NCBI GenBank assembly: GCA_964519365.1
Contig: CAZFHP010000038.1
Span: 1-13,686, forward strand
DNA length: 13,686 nucleotides
DNA from: CAZFHP01 sp964519365
GTDB lineage: Bacteria > Babelota > Babeliae > Babelales > RVW-14
Direction of reading: 5' to 3'
Shown: piece by piece, positions 12,895-13,686 of the stretch
Numbering within the stretch: the first letter of the stretch is position 1
Layout of the letters: the number at the start of each line of letters is the position of its first letter
Notes under the pieces: model-generated
Told to the model about the DNA's origin: nothing
Databases searched by the model: none
The model's input: the letters and a program-made list of their open reading frames with translations, nothing else
Translations under genes and position numbers: made by a program

Positions 12895-13686
12895 TAGCAA
12901 ATAAAGTTGTTCAGACATCTCTTGAGCTGTTTTGCTTAACACAAGCTTTTTCCGCCAGTTGCTTGCATCATGTATGCCCCTGATATATAACGGTAACTGT
13001 TTTTTAAAACTTTGAAAACTTTTTTCACCATAAAATTTTTGGTGTAGCTCAAAGTGCTCGATTAAATATTCGGTAATTTGTTTTGTATCAAGCTCAAAAG
13101 TTTTACCCAAAGATTCTTGTTTGAGTTCATGTAATTTCCATGGCACACCCCAAAGTGCTCGTCCGATCATGAACCCATCAACGCCTGTTTGTTCATACGT
13201 ATGTACGGCGTCAGCAAAACACTTTATTTCTCCTGAAAATATAACAGGAACCTTAACTATTTGTTTAAGTTTTTTAACAAGATCAAAGTCAAGCGGCGCT
13301 TGCGACATTTCGGGCTGTGTTCTTGGATGAATAATAATACACGTCACACCCAAATCTTCTGCCATCTGTGAAATTTCAAGTGCGTTTTTTGTTTTAAACC
13401 CAGCACGTATTTTAATCGTCATGGGGACACGATTATCAATAACGTTCATGATATGTGACAAGAGATTTTTCAGGTGCTCAGGGTCGCCCATAAGTGCTGA
13501 GCCAGAACCAGACTTAATAACGTTGCGTGATGGGCACCCGCAGTTAAGATTGATCATATCAAAACCTGTGCGAATAATCCTTTCGATTGCAGGTTCTACA
13601 AATTCAAGCGTATTTGCTGATATTTGAAAACTAAGGGGGCGTTCACATTGTTCATGCCTAAGCGTGCGTTCTTTTTTTTCGCGAGC
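12856..13686 (-). CDS. tRNA-dihydrouridine synthase, N-terminus cut by window edge
   Basis: The open frame reaches the right edge without a stop, so the ATG at 13557 is internal: 43 further codons upstream (...LSFQISANTLEFVEPAIERIIRTGFD) match the family. The visible 276 residues cover most of the FMN-binding TIM barrel of Dus. They include INLNCGCP with the catalytic Cys51, IKSGSGSALM (57-66), KIR (92-94), IIHPRTQ (118-124, His120 and Arg122), PVIFSGEI and GVDGFMIGRALWGVPW. The small C-terminal helical domain follows. Dus enzymes reduce uridine in the tRNA D loop with NADPH. It is likely DusB-like, but the subfamily cannot be settled without the start. The C-terminus carries a heptad repeat KKDLAQE-KKDLA. 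mreC follows 28 bases later. Confidence 0.92.
   Translation of the reverse strand, partial: AREKKERTLRHEQCERPLSFQISANTLEFVEPAIERIIRTGFDMINLNCGCPSRNVIKSGSGSALMGDPEHLKNLLSHIMNVIDNRVPMTIKIRAGFKTKNALEISQMAEDLGVTCIIIHPRTQPEMSQAPLDFDLVKKLKQIVKVPVIFSGEIKCFADAVHTYEQTGVDGFMIGRALWGVPWKLHELKQESLGKTFELDTKQITEYLIEHFELHQKFYGEKSFQSFKKQLPLYIRGIHDASNWRKKLVLSKTAQEMSEQLYLLKKDLAQEKKDLA

Noticed and set aside
13555..13557. ATG as the start of the dus gene
   Set aside because: The frame stays open to the window edge and the upstream codons encode family-like sequence, so this Met is internal.
1..13686. Insertion sequence, phage or integrated element near the tRNA genes
   Set aside because: No transposase, integrase or long terminal repeats were seen; gene content is housekeeping apart from the two exported proteins.

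Overview
This AT-rich window carries housekeeping and cell-envelope genes of a Gram-negative-type bacterium. waaA (Kdo transferase) and a gmhB-like heptose phosphatase point to lipopolysaccharide. mrdA (PBP2), mreC and an ftsB-like gene point to peptidoglycan elongation and division. Two large exported proteins without recognisable family, the many homopolymers and short tandem repeats, and the scattered gene order suggest a reduced-genome, possibly host-associated lineage. Candidatus Dependentiae (TM6) is my best guess, but it is an inference from gene content and style, not from a marker gene. TGA is used as a stop (waaA, ftsB-like), so the code looks standard.

Layout. 1-301 (minus): a tRNA cluster in the order His(GTG), Pro(TGG), Arg(TCT), the last running off the left edge, with a good sigma70-type promoter just upstream. 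368-3466 (minus): ctpA-type S41 protease followed by waaA. 3546-4876 (plus): rapZ, a six-copy 11-bp repeat array, and an ftsB/divIC-like gene that ends inside a terminator-like hairpin. 4960-8072 (minus): two exported proteins of unknown function, separated by a 383-base non-coding stretch with three hairpins. 8224-11697 (plus): mrdA, gmhB-like, and an RMD1/DUF155 membrane protein, closely spaced as an operon. 11758-11964 (plus): tRNA-Arg(TCG) and tRNA-Arg(CCT). 12012-13686 (minus): a tRNA-dihydrouridine synthase cut by the right edge, followed by mreC.

How the genes fit together. PBP2 and MreC belong to the rod elongation complex; their usual partners MreB, MreD and RodA are not in the window. 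FtsB-like proteins belong to the division complex, and RapZ in Enterobacteria controls amino-sugar supply for the envelope. WaaA and GmhB act on the LPS inner core. The Prc/CtpA protease acts in the periplasm, in other bacteria often on murein-modifying enzymes.

The part least explained by known families is 4960-8140. It holds two proteins with the same plan (signal peptide, soluble domain, one mid-protein membrane segment, tail ending in a C-terminal cysteine), each with internal repeats and a shared leader motif.
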